The position numbers and the translations under genes are program-made. Below are positions 1 through 5,797 of a stretch of 7,167 nucleotides of DNA, piece after piece. Every line of letters begins with the position of its first letter. The stretch's first letter is position 1. The notes beneath the pieces are model-generated. The model had not been told where the DNA came from. It made no database searches and saw only the letters and a program-made list of their open reading frames with translations. Origin of the DNA: an uncultured beta proteobacterium (GTDB taxonomy: Bacteria; Pseudomonadota; Gammaproteobacteria; Burkholderiales; Burkholderiaceae_C); contig CAIQEX010000387.1 in assembly GCA_903870955.1 (NCBI GenBank), positions 1-7,167 on the forward strand, written 5' to 3'.

Positions 1-1
1 A

Positions 2-1585
2 AGCCGGGAGCTGCCGCCTTTGGAAGGTCCGGCCGAAGACGTTGCGGCACTCAGAAGCACACTGCTCACGTCCTGGGGCTATGCACCGCAGAACATCAGC
101 ACCTTGGTGGGTGCGCAAGCCAGCAAGAAGGCTATTCTTGCTGGTCTCAAGGGCCTGATGCTGAAGAGCCGCGCAGGCGACGAGATATTTATATATTTTT
201 CGGGCCACGGCACCAGTGCGCTGGACCCCAACTTGGGCCTGGCTGTCCCGGACGGCAGCGGCGCCTTTGCCTCCTATGATGCCAACCCCTACGGTTCCAA
301 CCCGCTGGACACACTGGTGGTGGGCAGCGTCGATTTGCGCCCGATATTTGAGATGCTGGACCAGGGCGGCCGCAAGCTCTGGGTGGTATCGGACTCCTGC
401 TACTCGGCCACGGTGGTGCGCTCAATCGCCAGCGGCCAAGGTGCCCTGCGCTCGCGCAGCATCCCCCGACTGGTCAAAGGCGAGATGGACCAGTACCTGA
501 AGATGCGCGTTCAGGCGACCGCACTGCAGACCGGCAGCAAGCCTTTCCCCTACCGCAATGTGGCTTTCCTAGCGGCGGCAGCCGAAGGCGAGACGGCCAA
601 GGACATTGCACGGGAATCGCTGGCGATTTACCCCACGGTGGATGGGCGCCCCCATGGCACGCTCACCGATGCGCTGCTGCGCGTGCTGCAAGGCAAGCTG
701 GCAGCCGATTTTGACGGCGACGGCAAGGTCAGCCTCAACGAGGTGCACCAGGCCGTGGGCCAGTTCATGGCGCAGCGCGGCTATGGCCACACGCCCCAGC
801 GCCTGCCCTCGGTACTGGAAGACGAGAGCGGCGTGGGTAACCGGCCACTGTTGATGGGAGGTGAGATGGCCAAGCCGCAGTTTGTGTCCGAGGCTCCCAA
901 GCTCAGAGTCGATGCCACCGCGCTGTCAAGCGCACTGCGTGGCAGTCTGCAGCAGCTGCCGCTTCTGGAATGGTCCGAGCAGAAGCCGGATTACCGCATC
1001 GCCATTTCGCGTGGGCACCTTCAGCTGTGGGGCGCCGCCGGCGACCTGGTTAGCGAATTTGACCAGGCCGACCGAGGCGCATTGCTGGGCCAGCTGCAGC
1101 AGCTGGTGTGGACGCAGCGCCTGGACCTAGTGGCCAGAAAGAACCGGCGTGCAGCCCTGACTGCAGAAATTTCGCCCTCCTACATGGGCGGCAACTTCCT
1201 CGTTGGTGACATTCTGCAGTTTTCGGTGCGGCCAGACCGGGAGGCCAAGATATTGATCGTCAATGCCGATTCGCTGGGCAAGGTTTCGGTGCTGTATCCG
1301 TTTCGCAGTAACGAGTTGGCAACGGTGTCGGCAGGTCGGGTACTAAGCGTTGGCTCCGGCCCCCATGACCCGGTAACCGTCACCGAGCCGCTGGGCATGG
1401 ACGTACAGATGCTGTTTGCCTTTGACCAGCCGGGCCCCGATTTGCTCAGCTGGTCCGGCGTTAACGATCTTTCGGCGGAGTCACCCCGGCTGACCGAGCT
1501 TGAAGCACTGCTTCAAGCCCACAAGGGGCGGTTTTCGTATGTACGCACTGAACTGCGGGTGCTGCCCAGACCCGCAAGACCATGA
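2..1585 (+). CDS. Caspase-like protease (peptidase C14) with C-terminal DUF4384-like domain, 5' truncated by window
   Basis: The frame is open from base 2 to the TGA at 1583-1585, so the true start lies upstream; the TTG at 20 is probably internal. Residues below count from that TTG. The protein enters the p20 fold at 'LPPLEGPAEDV', which in the family follows the first beta strand, so only a short N-terminus (probably with a signal peptide) is missing. Catalytic His63 lies in 'YFSGHGT' and Cys127 in 'SDSCYSA'. Asp125, two before Cys, matches the acidic S1 residue of Arg/Lys-specific metacaspases. A basic linker (about 131-178) leads to a p10-like segment ('VAFLAAAAEGETA', then 'GTLTDALLRVL'). 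Residues 230-241 form a textbook EF-hand loop (D230, D232, D234, G235, V237, E241). Residues about 380-470 resemble DUF4384 ('VGDILQFSVRP', 'GKVSVLYPF'). Cys127 is the only cysteine present. Family assignment is firm; substrate is unknown, and export is inferred from the neighbours. Confidence 0.93.
   Translation, partial: SRELPPLEGPAEDVAALRSTLLTSWGYAPQNISTLVGAQASKKAILAGLKGLMLKSRAGDEIFIYFSGHGTSALDPNLGLAVPDGSGAFASYDANPYGSNPLDTLVVGSVDLRPIFEMLDQGGRKLWVVSDSCYSATVVRSIASGQGALRSRSIPRLVKGEMDQYLKMRVQATALQTGSKPFPYRNVAFLAAAAEGETAKDIARESLAIYPTVDGRPHGTLTDALLRVLQGKLAADFDGDGKVSLNEVHQAVGQFMAQRGYGHTPQRLPSVLEDESGVGNRPLLMGGEMAKPQFVSEAPKLRVDATALSSALRGSLQQLPLLEWSEQKPDYRIAISRGHLQLWGAAGDLVSEFDQADRGALLGQLQQLVWTQRLDLVARKNRRAALTAEISPSYMGGNFLVGDILQFSVRPDREAKILIVNADSLGKVSVLYPFRSNELATVSAGRVLSVGSGPHDPVTVTEPLGMDVQMLFAFDQPGPDLLSWSGVNDLSAESPRLTELEALLQAHKGRFSYVRTELRVLPRPARP
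1498..1518. repeat. Perfect 9-bp inverted repeat, 3-nt loop
   Basis: Arms GCTTGAAGC (1498-1506) and GCTTCAAGC (1510-1518) flank ACT. It lies inside the 3' end of the first caspase gene (encoding part of 'ELEALLQA'). There is no immediate T-run; a short TTTT occurs at 1532-1535. It could fold in mRNA, but a chance origin from Leu/Glu/Ala/Gln codons is quite possible. Confidence 0.45.
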
Positions 1586-1613
1586 AACCTGTAAACCCCG
1601 ATCTGACGATTTC

Positions 1614-1635
1614 CAACCCGCCGCGTCTTGGGTTG
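1614..1635. repeat. Intergenic inverted repeat between first protease and DUF4384 gene
   Basis: CAACCC (1614-1619) and GGGTTG (1630-1635) are separated by 10 nt, in the 94-bp gap between the first two genes. No T-tract follows, so it is not a convincing intrinsic terminator and does not argue strongly against co-transcription. Confidence 0.3.
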
Positions 1636-1679
1636 CAGAGCGACCCGTCTACCACCCGATCATCCACCTGAGAGCTTCC

Positions 1680-2312
1680 ATGAAAATCACCACCCCCCGC
1701 TTCCTGCGCGTCTCCATGGTCATACTGGCCTGTGTTACGGCCATTTTTGCAGCGACCGTTCACGCCGCGCCGGTAAAGGACATTGTGCTGGACCGCATCC
1801 ATGCGCCTACCGCCATGGCAGCCCCGGCGGCCGCACCCGCCATCAATGCCGTGAGCAACATCAACGCCAATGGAGATGCCATGGTGGTGCGACTGTTGCT
1901 GGAGTCGGGCAATGGAATGCTTAAGCCGCGTCCCACCAACACCGTGTTCAATAGCGGCGACCGCTTCCGCGTGAAAATGCTGGCCTCGCGCGAAGGCAAA
2001 GTGGCGCTCTACAACACCAAGCCCAATGGCGAGCTGGTGACCGAGCCGCTGTGGCGCGGCGACGTCAGCCGCGGGCTGGAAATCATCTCGCCGACCATGC
2101 GCCTGGTAGGCATGAAGGGCACCGACCAACTGCACATCGTGCTGGAGCCGGCGCAGTCCACCGGCGTCGTCAGCTGGCTGGGCGAGTGGCTGGGAAGCAA
2201 AGGTAAGGACAAGGACATCCGTCTGGATGTGCAAAACACCCGTAGTGACACCTACTTGTTGGGTGCCGGCGACAAGGGCCTCGTCACCACCGTGCGCATC
2301 AGCCACAACTAA
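1680..2312 (+). CDS. Exported stand-alone DUF4384-like protein
   Basis: 210 residues from the ATG at 1680, which has GAGAG (1670-1674) five bases upstream and begins a clear Sec signal peptide: basic 'MKITTPRFLR', a hydrophobic core at about 11-26, and an Ala-x-Ala site near 'VHAA' (27-30). The same frame is open further upstream (from a TTG at 1500), but that would bury the signal peptide and overlap the previous gene. An Ala/Pro-rich linker (about 42-56) precedes one globular domain. Residues about 66-158 look DUF4384-like: 'FNSGDRFRVKM', then 'SREGKVALYNTKPNGE', then 'TDQLHIVLEP'. This matches the C-terminal modules of the flanking proteases, but no catalytic domain is present. The tail (about 159-210) is unassigned. 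Its position between two DUF4384-bearing caspase homologues suggests an accessory, adaptor or decoy role in the periplasm or outside the cell; that is inference. The domain call is moderate because it rests on pattern, not a profile search. Confidence 0.88.
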   Translation: MKITTPRFLRVSMVILACVTAIFAATVHAAPVKDIVLDRIHAPTAMAAPAAAPAINAVSNINANGDAMVVRLLLESGNGMLKPRPTNTVFNSGDRFRVKMLASREGKVALYNTKPNGELVTEPLWRGDVSRGLEIISPTMRLVGMKGTDQLHIVLEPAQSTGVVSWLGEWLGSKGKDKDIRLDVQNTRSDTYLLGAGDKGLVTTVRISHN

Positions 2313-2315
2313 GGC

Positions 2316-2328
2316 GCCGGCATCCGGC
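2316..2328. repeat. Short GC-rich hairpin just after the DUF4384 gene
   Basis: GCCGG (2316-2320), CAT, CCGGC (2324-2328), starting four bases after the TAA at 2310-2312. No T-tract follows, so it is more likely an intercistronic mRNA structure than a terminator. The ribosome-binding site of the next gene lies 17 bases downstream. Confidence 0.3.
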
Positions 2329-2358
2329 CTCAAACATCCATCGCGGGAAAAAATCCAC

Positions 2359-3717
2359 ATGAAAAAAATACTTTGCGCGAGTCTCTTGGGCTTGTTGGCA
2401 GCAGGTGCCGCCCAGGCCGAAAACCATGCCCTCATCATGTGGATAGGCCAGTACCAGCAACCTGCAAACAACCTGCCTGGCATTGACTTGGACGCCATGA
2501 ACGCCAAGAAAATTGCCAAGGCCATGGGTGTGGCTAGCGACAATATCCTGGAGTTCAGCAACAGCCAGTTGACCCATGACGGCATGCGCTCAGCGATCAG
2601 CCAGCTGACAGCCAAGATCAAGGACGGCGATAAGGTTTTTCTTTACTACTCGGGCCACGGCTACCAGACCGACGGCGAGGGCGGCAAGTGCACCGAAGCC
2701 ATGGTTCCTTATGACGCCGACATGTATTACGGCCGCGAGCTGCAGGACAACCTGGAGGCTCTGGGCCGCAAGGCCAGCCAGATCGTCATGCTCAATGACT
2801 CATGCTTTTCCGGCGGCGTGGGCCAGAGCAAGGCCTTGGGGAAAAGTGTAGCCAAGGTATTCAAGGGCCAGGTGAAAGGCTCCGGCACAGCCGGCGCCTA
2901 CCAGTGTGGCGAGGCCGTCAACAAGATGGCTCGCAACCTGACTGCGGTGAGCGCCAAGAACGGCGCCCAGGTTCTGTACCTGGCCGCTTCGTCGGAACGC
3001 GAAGTGGCGGGTGCCTCCAGAGACGGAAGCTATGCCACGCTTGGCTGGGTGCGTTGCATTACGCAACGCAGTGCCGACAGCAGCGGTGATGGTTTGGTCA
3101 ACGGTGAAGAGCTGCTGCAATGTTCGCGGCGTTACATAACCGAGGTGGGTGCCAATCAGACCATCACCATGGTGGGCAACGGCAACCTTCCGGTGTTATT
3201 CAATCTGGCGGACGCCAGCACCAGCACGCGGGTAAATCCCTCGGCCACACTGGAGTCGATACGCGCTGCAGCCGATCCCAAGTTGCAACTGACACTGAAC
3301 CTGGGCAAGCAGCGCTTGAGCATCGGGGGCAAAGATAAATTGGACTTTTCAGTCACTAACCAGCAGGCCGGCTACCTGTATTTGCTGCACGTGGGCTCGG
3401 ATGGAACGACCTTCGACTCCATCTTCCCCAACGACCTTGACAAAAACAACTACATACCTGCCGGTACCCAGAACTTTCCCCGCAACGGCTGGGCACTGCA
3501 GGCCATGGGTCCGGTCGGGCGTGGCTATGTGATGGCATACATGTCGCCCACACCCAAGTCGTTTGGCGCAACCATGGGCAAGTCGGGTCCGTTCTCCACA
3601 GTAGAAGCCACGTCGGCTGCCGCCAAGAATCTGCTCGCGGTGGCCACTGGTGCCGATGTGCCAGGCAGTGGACGCTACGGTGTGAGCACCGTCGTCAGCT
3701 TTGACGAAGTGCAGTAA
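2359..3717 (+). CDS. Exported caspase-like protease (peptidase C14) with C-terminal DUF4384 domain
   Basis: 452 residues. The ATG at 2359 is chosen because it begins a classic signal peptide ('MKKILCASLLGLLAAG', cleavage after 'AQA', residue 20) and has GGGA (2345-2348) upstream; the longer in-frame option from 2227 overlaps the previous gene. The p20-like domain spans about 22-155, with catalytic His100 in 'YYSGHGY' and Cys149 in 'NDSCFSGG'. Asp147 sits two before Cys, as in metacaspases with a basic P1 preference. A Lys-rich linker (K158, K162, K166, K169, K173) precedes the p10-like strand 'VLYLAASSEREVAGAS' (205-220). Residues 240-251 form an EF-hand loop (D240, S242, D244, G245, V247, E251). 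DUF4384 covers about 311-400 ('KDKLDFSVTNQQAGYLYLL', 'IFPNDLDKNNYIPAG'). Unlike the upstream protease it has four non-catalytic cysteines in the mature part (C111, C183, C233, C255), possibly disulfide-bonded after export. Its stop codon touches the serpin frame. Active-enzyme status is likely; the substrate is unknown. Confidence 0.95.
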   Translation: MKKILCASLLGLLAAGAAQAENHALIMWIGQYQQPANNLPGIDLDAMNAKKIAKAMGVASDNILEFSNSQLTHDGMRSAISQLTAKIKDGDKVFLYYSGHGYQTDGEGGKCTEAMVPYDADMYYGRELQDNLEALGRKASQIVMLNDSCFSGGVGQSKALGKSVAKVFKGQVKGSGTAGAYQCGEAVNKMARNLTAVSAKNGAQVLYLAASSEREVAGASRDGSYATLGWVRCITQRSADSSGDGLVNGEELLQCSRRYITEVGANQTITMVGNGNLPVLFNLADASTSTRVNPSATLESIRAAADPKLQLTLNLGKQRLSIGGKDKLDFSVTNQQAGYLYLLHVGSDGTTFDSIFPNDLDKNNYIPAGTQNFPRNGWALQAMGPVGRGYVMAYMSPTPKSFGATMGKSGPFSTVEATSAAAKNLLAVATGADVPGSGRYGVSTVVSFDEVQ

Positions 3718-3750
3718 GTGGACCAGCTGACACCCACCTTTAGACACGCC

Positions 3751-5154
3751 ATGCTGCTGGATCGCAAATTGAAACACACCGCCTCGCTAGTGCTGCTGAC
3801 GCTGGTCGCTGCCGTGGCACCTGGTTACGCCCAAACGGTGCAGGCGGTGCCGGAAACCGGGCAGCAGGCCTCGGGGTCAGACAAACCGGCTGCCCAAATA
3901 GTTGTCAATAAGGACATGGTGCTTGACAGCGCCGTCGAGACTCCAGCGGAGACCGTGGTGGCTGCAACTGCGCAAACACCGCCCGTGCTTTCTGCCACCA
4001 GCGAGCAGGCTTTGGCCAGTTCACTGTCGGACCTGGGCCTGGCTATGCTGCGCGCGCAGAGCGCACAAAAGGGACAGGCTCAAAGCAATGAGGTGATTTC
4101 GTCCTTATCGCTGGCCAACGGCCTGGGACTGACCCATGCTGGATCTGCTGGCGAGTCGGCCCGCGAAATCGCCTTGTTACTGTCTGGTGCACCTTCGGTG
4201 GACCGTGTGTTTTCGCGCGACTACCCCGCCTTGCTGACCAAGCTCACGCCAAAAGTCGGAGGGCCTCTTGTTATGGCAAACCGGGTTTGGGTGGACAAGG
4301 CTATTGCCGCGCAGGTGGAGCCGGTGTATGCCAAGGTAGTGCAAAGCCGTTTCACAAGTGAGGGCAGCACCATCGATTTCTCAAAAACCGAGGTCGCACG
4401 CAAAGCCATCAACGCATGGGCTTCCAGGCAAACCGATGGCCGCATTGCAGAACTCCTGTCCGGTGGTGCTTTGTCCGGACAAACCCGTTTTGTACTCACC
4501 AATGCGGTCCACTTTAAAGGCCTGTGGCAGCAGCCTTTCGATGCCAAGCTGACTAGTTCCAGGCCCTTTTTCATCGCGCCCAAGGTATCGCAAGATGTAC
4601 CAACCATGCAGCGAACCCTTGCGGTGCGCGCAGGCGAGGTGGGTAACGTGTCGGTGCTGGAATTGCCCTTTGCCGGGGACGAATACAGCCTTCTGCTTGC
4701 CATGCCTCCCGAAGGCCACACACTCAATGCCATGGAGATCGATCTCTCCGGCAACGACATGGTGCAGTGGTTGGCGCAAATCAAACCAGCAACCTGCCTG
4801 GTTGCGTTGCCCAAGTTTTCCATTGAGCCGAAGTCCGTGTCACTCAAGCCCCTGTTGCAGGGATTGGGGATGCACACGGTGTTTGGCAATCTGGCTGACT
4901 TCACACCGATGTTGGGAGCCAAAGGCAAAGAACTGGTGCTGGACGATGTGTACCAAGCCGCCGGCATCACCATCGACGAAAGCGGTGGCGAAGCAGTGGC
5001 TGCCACTGCGGTGGTTGCCGTGAGCAAGGCCTTCAAGAGCCCGCAGGTAACGCCCAACTGTGTGATCAACCGGCCCTTTTTGTTTGCCATAGTTCACCGC
5101 GCCAGCGCGGTACCGGTGGTCATGGGAAAGGTGGTCAACCCGACCGTGAAATAG
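3751..5154 (+). CDS. Exported serpin (serine/cysteine protease inhibitor, family I4)
   Basis: 467 residues from the ATG at 3751, which begins a compact signal peptide ('MLLDRKLKHTASLVLLTLV', cleavage near 'GYAQ'). An in-frame GTG at 3718 directly follows the TAA of the protease gene and would add 11 residues; neither start has a clear Shine-Dalgarno, so coupling from the GTG is possible. Numbers below use the ATG. A low-complexity linker (about 29-82) precedes the serpin fold. Hallmarks in order: 'MANRVWVDK' (about 175-183), 'INAWASRQTDGRI' (220-232), 'VLTNAVHFKGLW' (248-259), 'LELPFAGDEYSLLLAMP' (303-319), 'LPKFSIEP', 'LLQGLGMHTVF', and C-terminal 'NRPFLFAIVHR'. The hinge 'ESGGEAVAATAVV' (410-422) is rich in small residues, as in inhibitory serpins. 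Counting P17 as Glu410 puts P1 at Lys426. Unusual points are Gly at P14, Ser for the shutter Pro ('SSLS'), and Gln where the strand-5A His is usual ('VYQAA'). It probably traps a protease in the periplasm or outside the cell. Confidence 0.95.
   Translation: MLLDRKLKHTASLVLLTLVAAVAPGYAQTVQAVPETGQQASGSDKPAAQIVVNKDMVLDSAVETPAETVVAATAQTPPVLSATSEQALASSLSDLGLAMLRAQSAQKGQAQSNEVISSLSLANGLGLTHAGSAGESAREIALLLSGAPSVDRVFSRDYPALLTKLTPKVGGPLVMANRVWVDKAIAAQVEPVYAKVVQSRFTSEGSTIDFSKTEVARKAINAWASRQTDGRIAELLSGGALSGQTRFVLTNAVHFKGLWQQPFDAKLTSSRPFFIAPKVSQDVPTMQRTLAVRAGEVGNVSVLELPFAGDEYSLLLAMPPEGHTLNAMEIDLSGNDMVQWLAQIKPATCLVALPKFSIEPKSVSLKPLLQGLGMHTVFGNLADFTPMLGAKGKELVLDDVYQAAGITIDESGGEAVAATAVVAVSKAFKSPQVTPNCVINRPFLFAIVHRASAVPVVMGKVVNPTVK
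4978..5076 (+). other. Serpin hinge and reactive-centre loop
   Basis: This codes for Glu(P17) through the Pro of 'NRPF'. Aligning the hinge 'ESGGEAVAATAVV' with antitrypsin and antithrombin from memory gives 'AVSK|AFKS' as the P4-P4' region, with the Lys codon at 5026-5028. The segment from P1' to the conserved Pro is about two residues longer than in antithrombin, so the scissile bond could shift; Lys three residues further on (codon 5035-5037) is an alternative. A Cys lies in the distal part ('TPNCV'). Confidence 0.7.
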
Positions 5155-5164
5155 CGTTTGTGCA

Positions 5165-5189
5165 GGTGCCACTGAAATCAGCCGGCACC
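5165..5189. repeat. Inverted repeat downstream of the serpin gene
   Basis: GGTGCC (5165-5170) and GGCACC (5184-5189) with a 13-nt loop, ten bases after the serpin TAG. The nearest T-run (TTTTTT, 5228-5233) is too far away for a classical Rho-independent terminator. It may mark the end of the protease/serpin transcript, but this is weak. Confidence 0.3.
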
Positions 5190-5254
5190 AGATGAGTCAG
5201 CCCAGAACGGGTGACAGGTGATAGAGGTTTTTTAGTACTTATGAATATCAGAAT

Positions 5255-5260
5255 GGAGAA
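5255..5260 (+). promoter_or_regulatory. Ribosome-binding site deciding the start of the small exported protein
   Basis: GGAGAA, seven bases before the ATG at 5268. It favours this ATG over the in-frame GTG at 5211 and the ATGs at 5241 and 5253, which have no comparable site and would displace the signal peptide. Confidence 0.75.
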
Positions 5261-5267
5261 ATTATTC

Positions 5268-5582
5268 ATGCAACGTAAATCGATCGTATTGGCCGCTTTG
5301 GCCCTGTGTTCTGCAGCTTTGCCGCTCACTGCTTCCGCCACGCAAAGGTGCTACAAGCAGGGTATTTATACCTACTGCTATTCGGACGGTACTGTTGGCG
5401 GTATTCGTGGCAACACGGATGAGCCACCCTCTACCGATAAGGCCGTGCGCCCCAATGTCGTGGAACTCGGCCCCAGCAGCCGTGGGCCCTGGCTGGAAAT
5501 CATCGGCAAGATGAAAGAGTCAGGCAATACCAAGGCCGCCGCAGAAATCCAATCCAACTACGACAAGACTTTTCCCAAGTAG
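5268..5582 (+). CDS. Small exported protein of unknown function
   Basis: 104 residues; I do not recognise the family. The N-terminus is a signal peptide: 'MQRKS', a hydrophobic core at about 6-20, and a likely cut after 'ASA' (residue 24). Cys14 is inside the core and 'LALC' is not a good lipobox, so a lipoprotein is unlikely. The mature chain is about 80 residues. It has a tyrosine-rich start with two cysteines (C28 and C37, in 'RCYKQGIYTYCYSDG') that could form one disulfide, a Gly/Pro-rich middle ('GTVGGIRGNTDEPP'), and a C-terminal predicted helix ('GPWLEIIGKMKESGNTKAAAEI'). The start is set by the GGAGAA at 5255-5260. It lies 113 bp after the serpin and 215 bp before the RHS gene, behind a locally AT-rich leader, so it may have its own promoter, although I could not pick convincing -35/-10 boxes. 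No function is proposed. Confidence 0.85.
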   Translation: MQRKSIVLAALALCSAALPLTASATQRCYKQGIYTYCYSDGTVGGIRGNTDEPPSTDKAVRPNVVELGPSSRGPWLEIIGKMKESGNTKAAAEIQSNYDKTFPK

Positions 5583-5600
5583 CCAGGGGCGCGCAGAGCA

Positions 5601-5623
5601 ATGTATGGGAAGACCCCATACGT
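5601..5623. repeat. Strong hairpin downstream of the small exported protein gene
   Basis: GTATGGG (5603-5609) and CCCATAC (5615-5621) pair perfectly around a 5-nt loop. The stem can extend by one G-U and one A-U pair to 5601/5623. It starts 19 bases after the TAG at 5580-5582. There is no T-tract behind it, so it may be a 3'-end stabilising or pausing structure rather than an intrinsic terminator. Confidence 0.5.
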
Positions 5624-5731
5624 CGTCTGCAATGGAATGAGCCGTCCGGCTGTTGGAGCGAGATCCGATAGCGACAGTTCTGCAATTTCTGACGTTCTGG
5701 CTGCGGGCGCGTCACTAAGCAGCTCTGGTGG

Positions 5732-5748
5732 CCTTCAGCATTTGAAGG
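5732..5748. repeat. Small hairpin in the RHS gene leader
   Basis: CCTTCA (5732-5737) and TGAAGG (5743-5748) around the 5-nt loop GCATT. There is no T-tract. It lies 50 bases before the RHS start codon and could be part of a structured leader, or chance. Confidence 0.3.
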
Positions 5749-5762
5749 ACTTGTGTGCCGGA

Positions 5763-5780
5763 TGGTTCTTTTGCGAACCA
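5763..5780. repeat. Small hairpin just upstream of the RHS ribosome-binding site
   Basis: TGGTTC (5763-5768) and GAACCA (5775-5780) around a 6-nt loop, ending six bases before the AGGG at 5787-5790. The position would suit control of translation initiation or an operator half-site pair, but nothing more specific is visible. Confidence 0.35.
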
Positions 5781-5786
5781 ATACAT

Positions 5787-5790
5787 AGGG
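5787..5790 (+). promoter_or_regulatory. Ribosome-binding site of the RHS-repeat gene
   Basis: AGGG, seven bases before the ATG at 5798. It supports that start, which also begins the signal peptide. Confidence 0.6.
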
Positions 5791-5797
5791 AAAACAT

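Noticed and set aside
20..22. TTG as the start of the first protease
   Set aside because: The frame stays open to the window edge and the first visible residues already lie inside the p20 fold, so the real start is upstream.
1090..1106. 17-nt palindrome (8-bp arms around a single A) in the first protease gene
   Set aside because: It comes from a run of CAG/CTG codons for Gln and Leu; coding constraint explains it without a protein-binding site.
1461..2621. Long open frame (386 codons) on the minus strand
   Set aside because: It lies antisense across three + strand genes with clear signal peptides and domain motifs, and its product shows no recognisable domain. It fits a shadow frame of GC-rich coding DNA.
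4221..5090. 289-codon open frame on the minus strand
   Set aside because: It is antisense to the well-supported serpin core, and its translation has no family features.
5165..5233. Intrinsic terminator after the serpin
   Set aside because: The 6-bp stem and the T-run at 5228-5233 are nearly 40 bases apart, so the standard hairpin-plus-U-tract architecture is missing.
5211..5250. Possible promoter for the small exported protein (GTGACA-like -35 and AT-rich stretch)
   Set aside because: No hexamer resembling TATAAT falls at 16-18 bp spacing. The AT-rich leader is suggestive but not enough to annotate.
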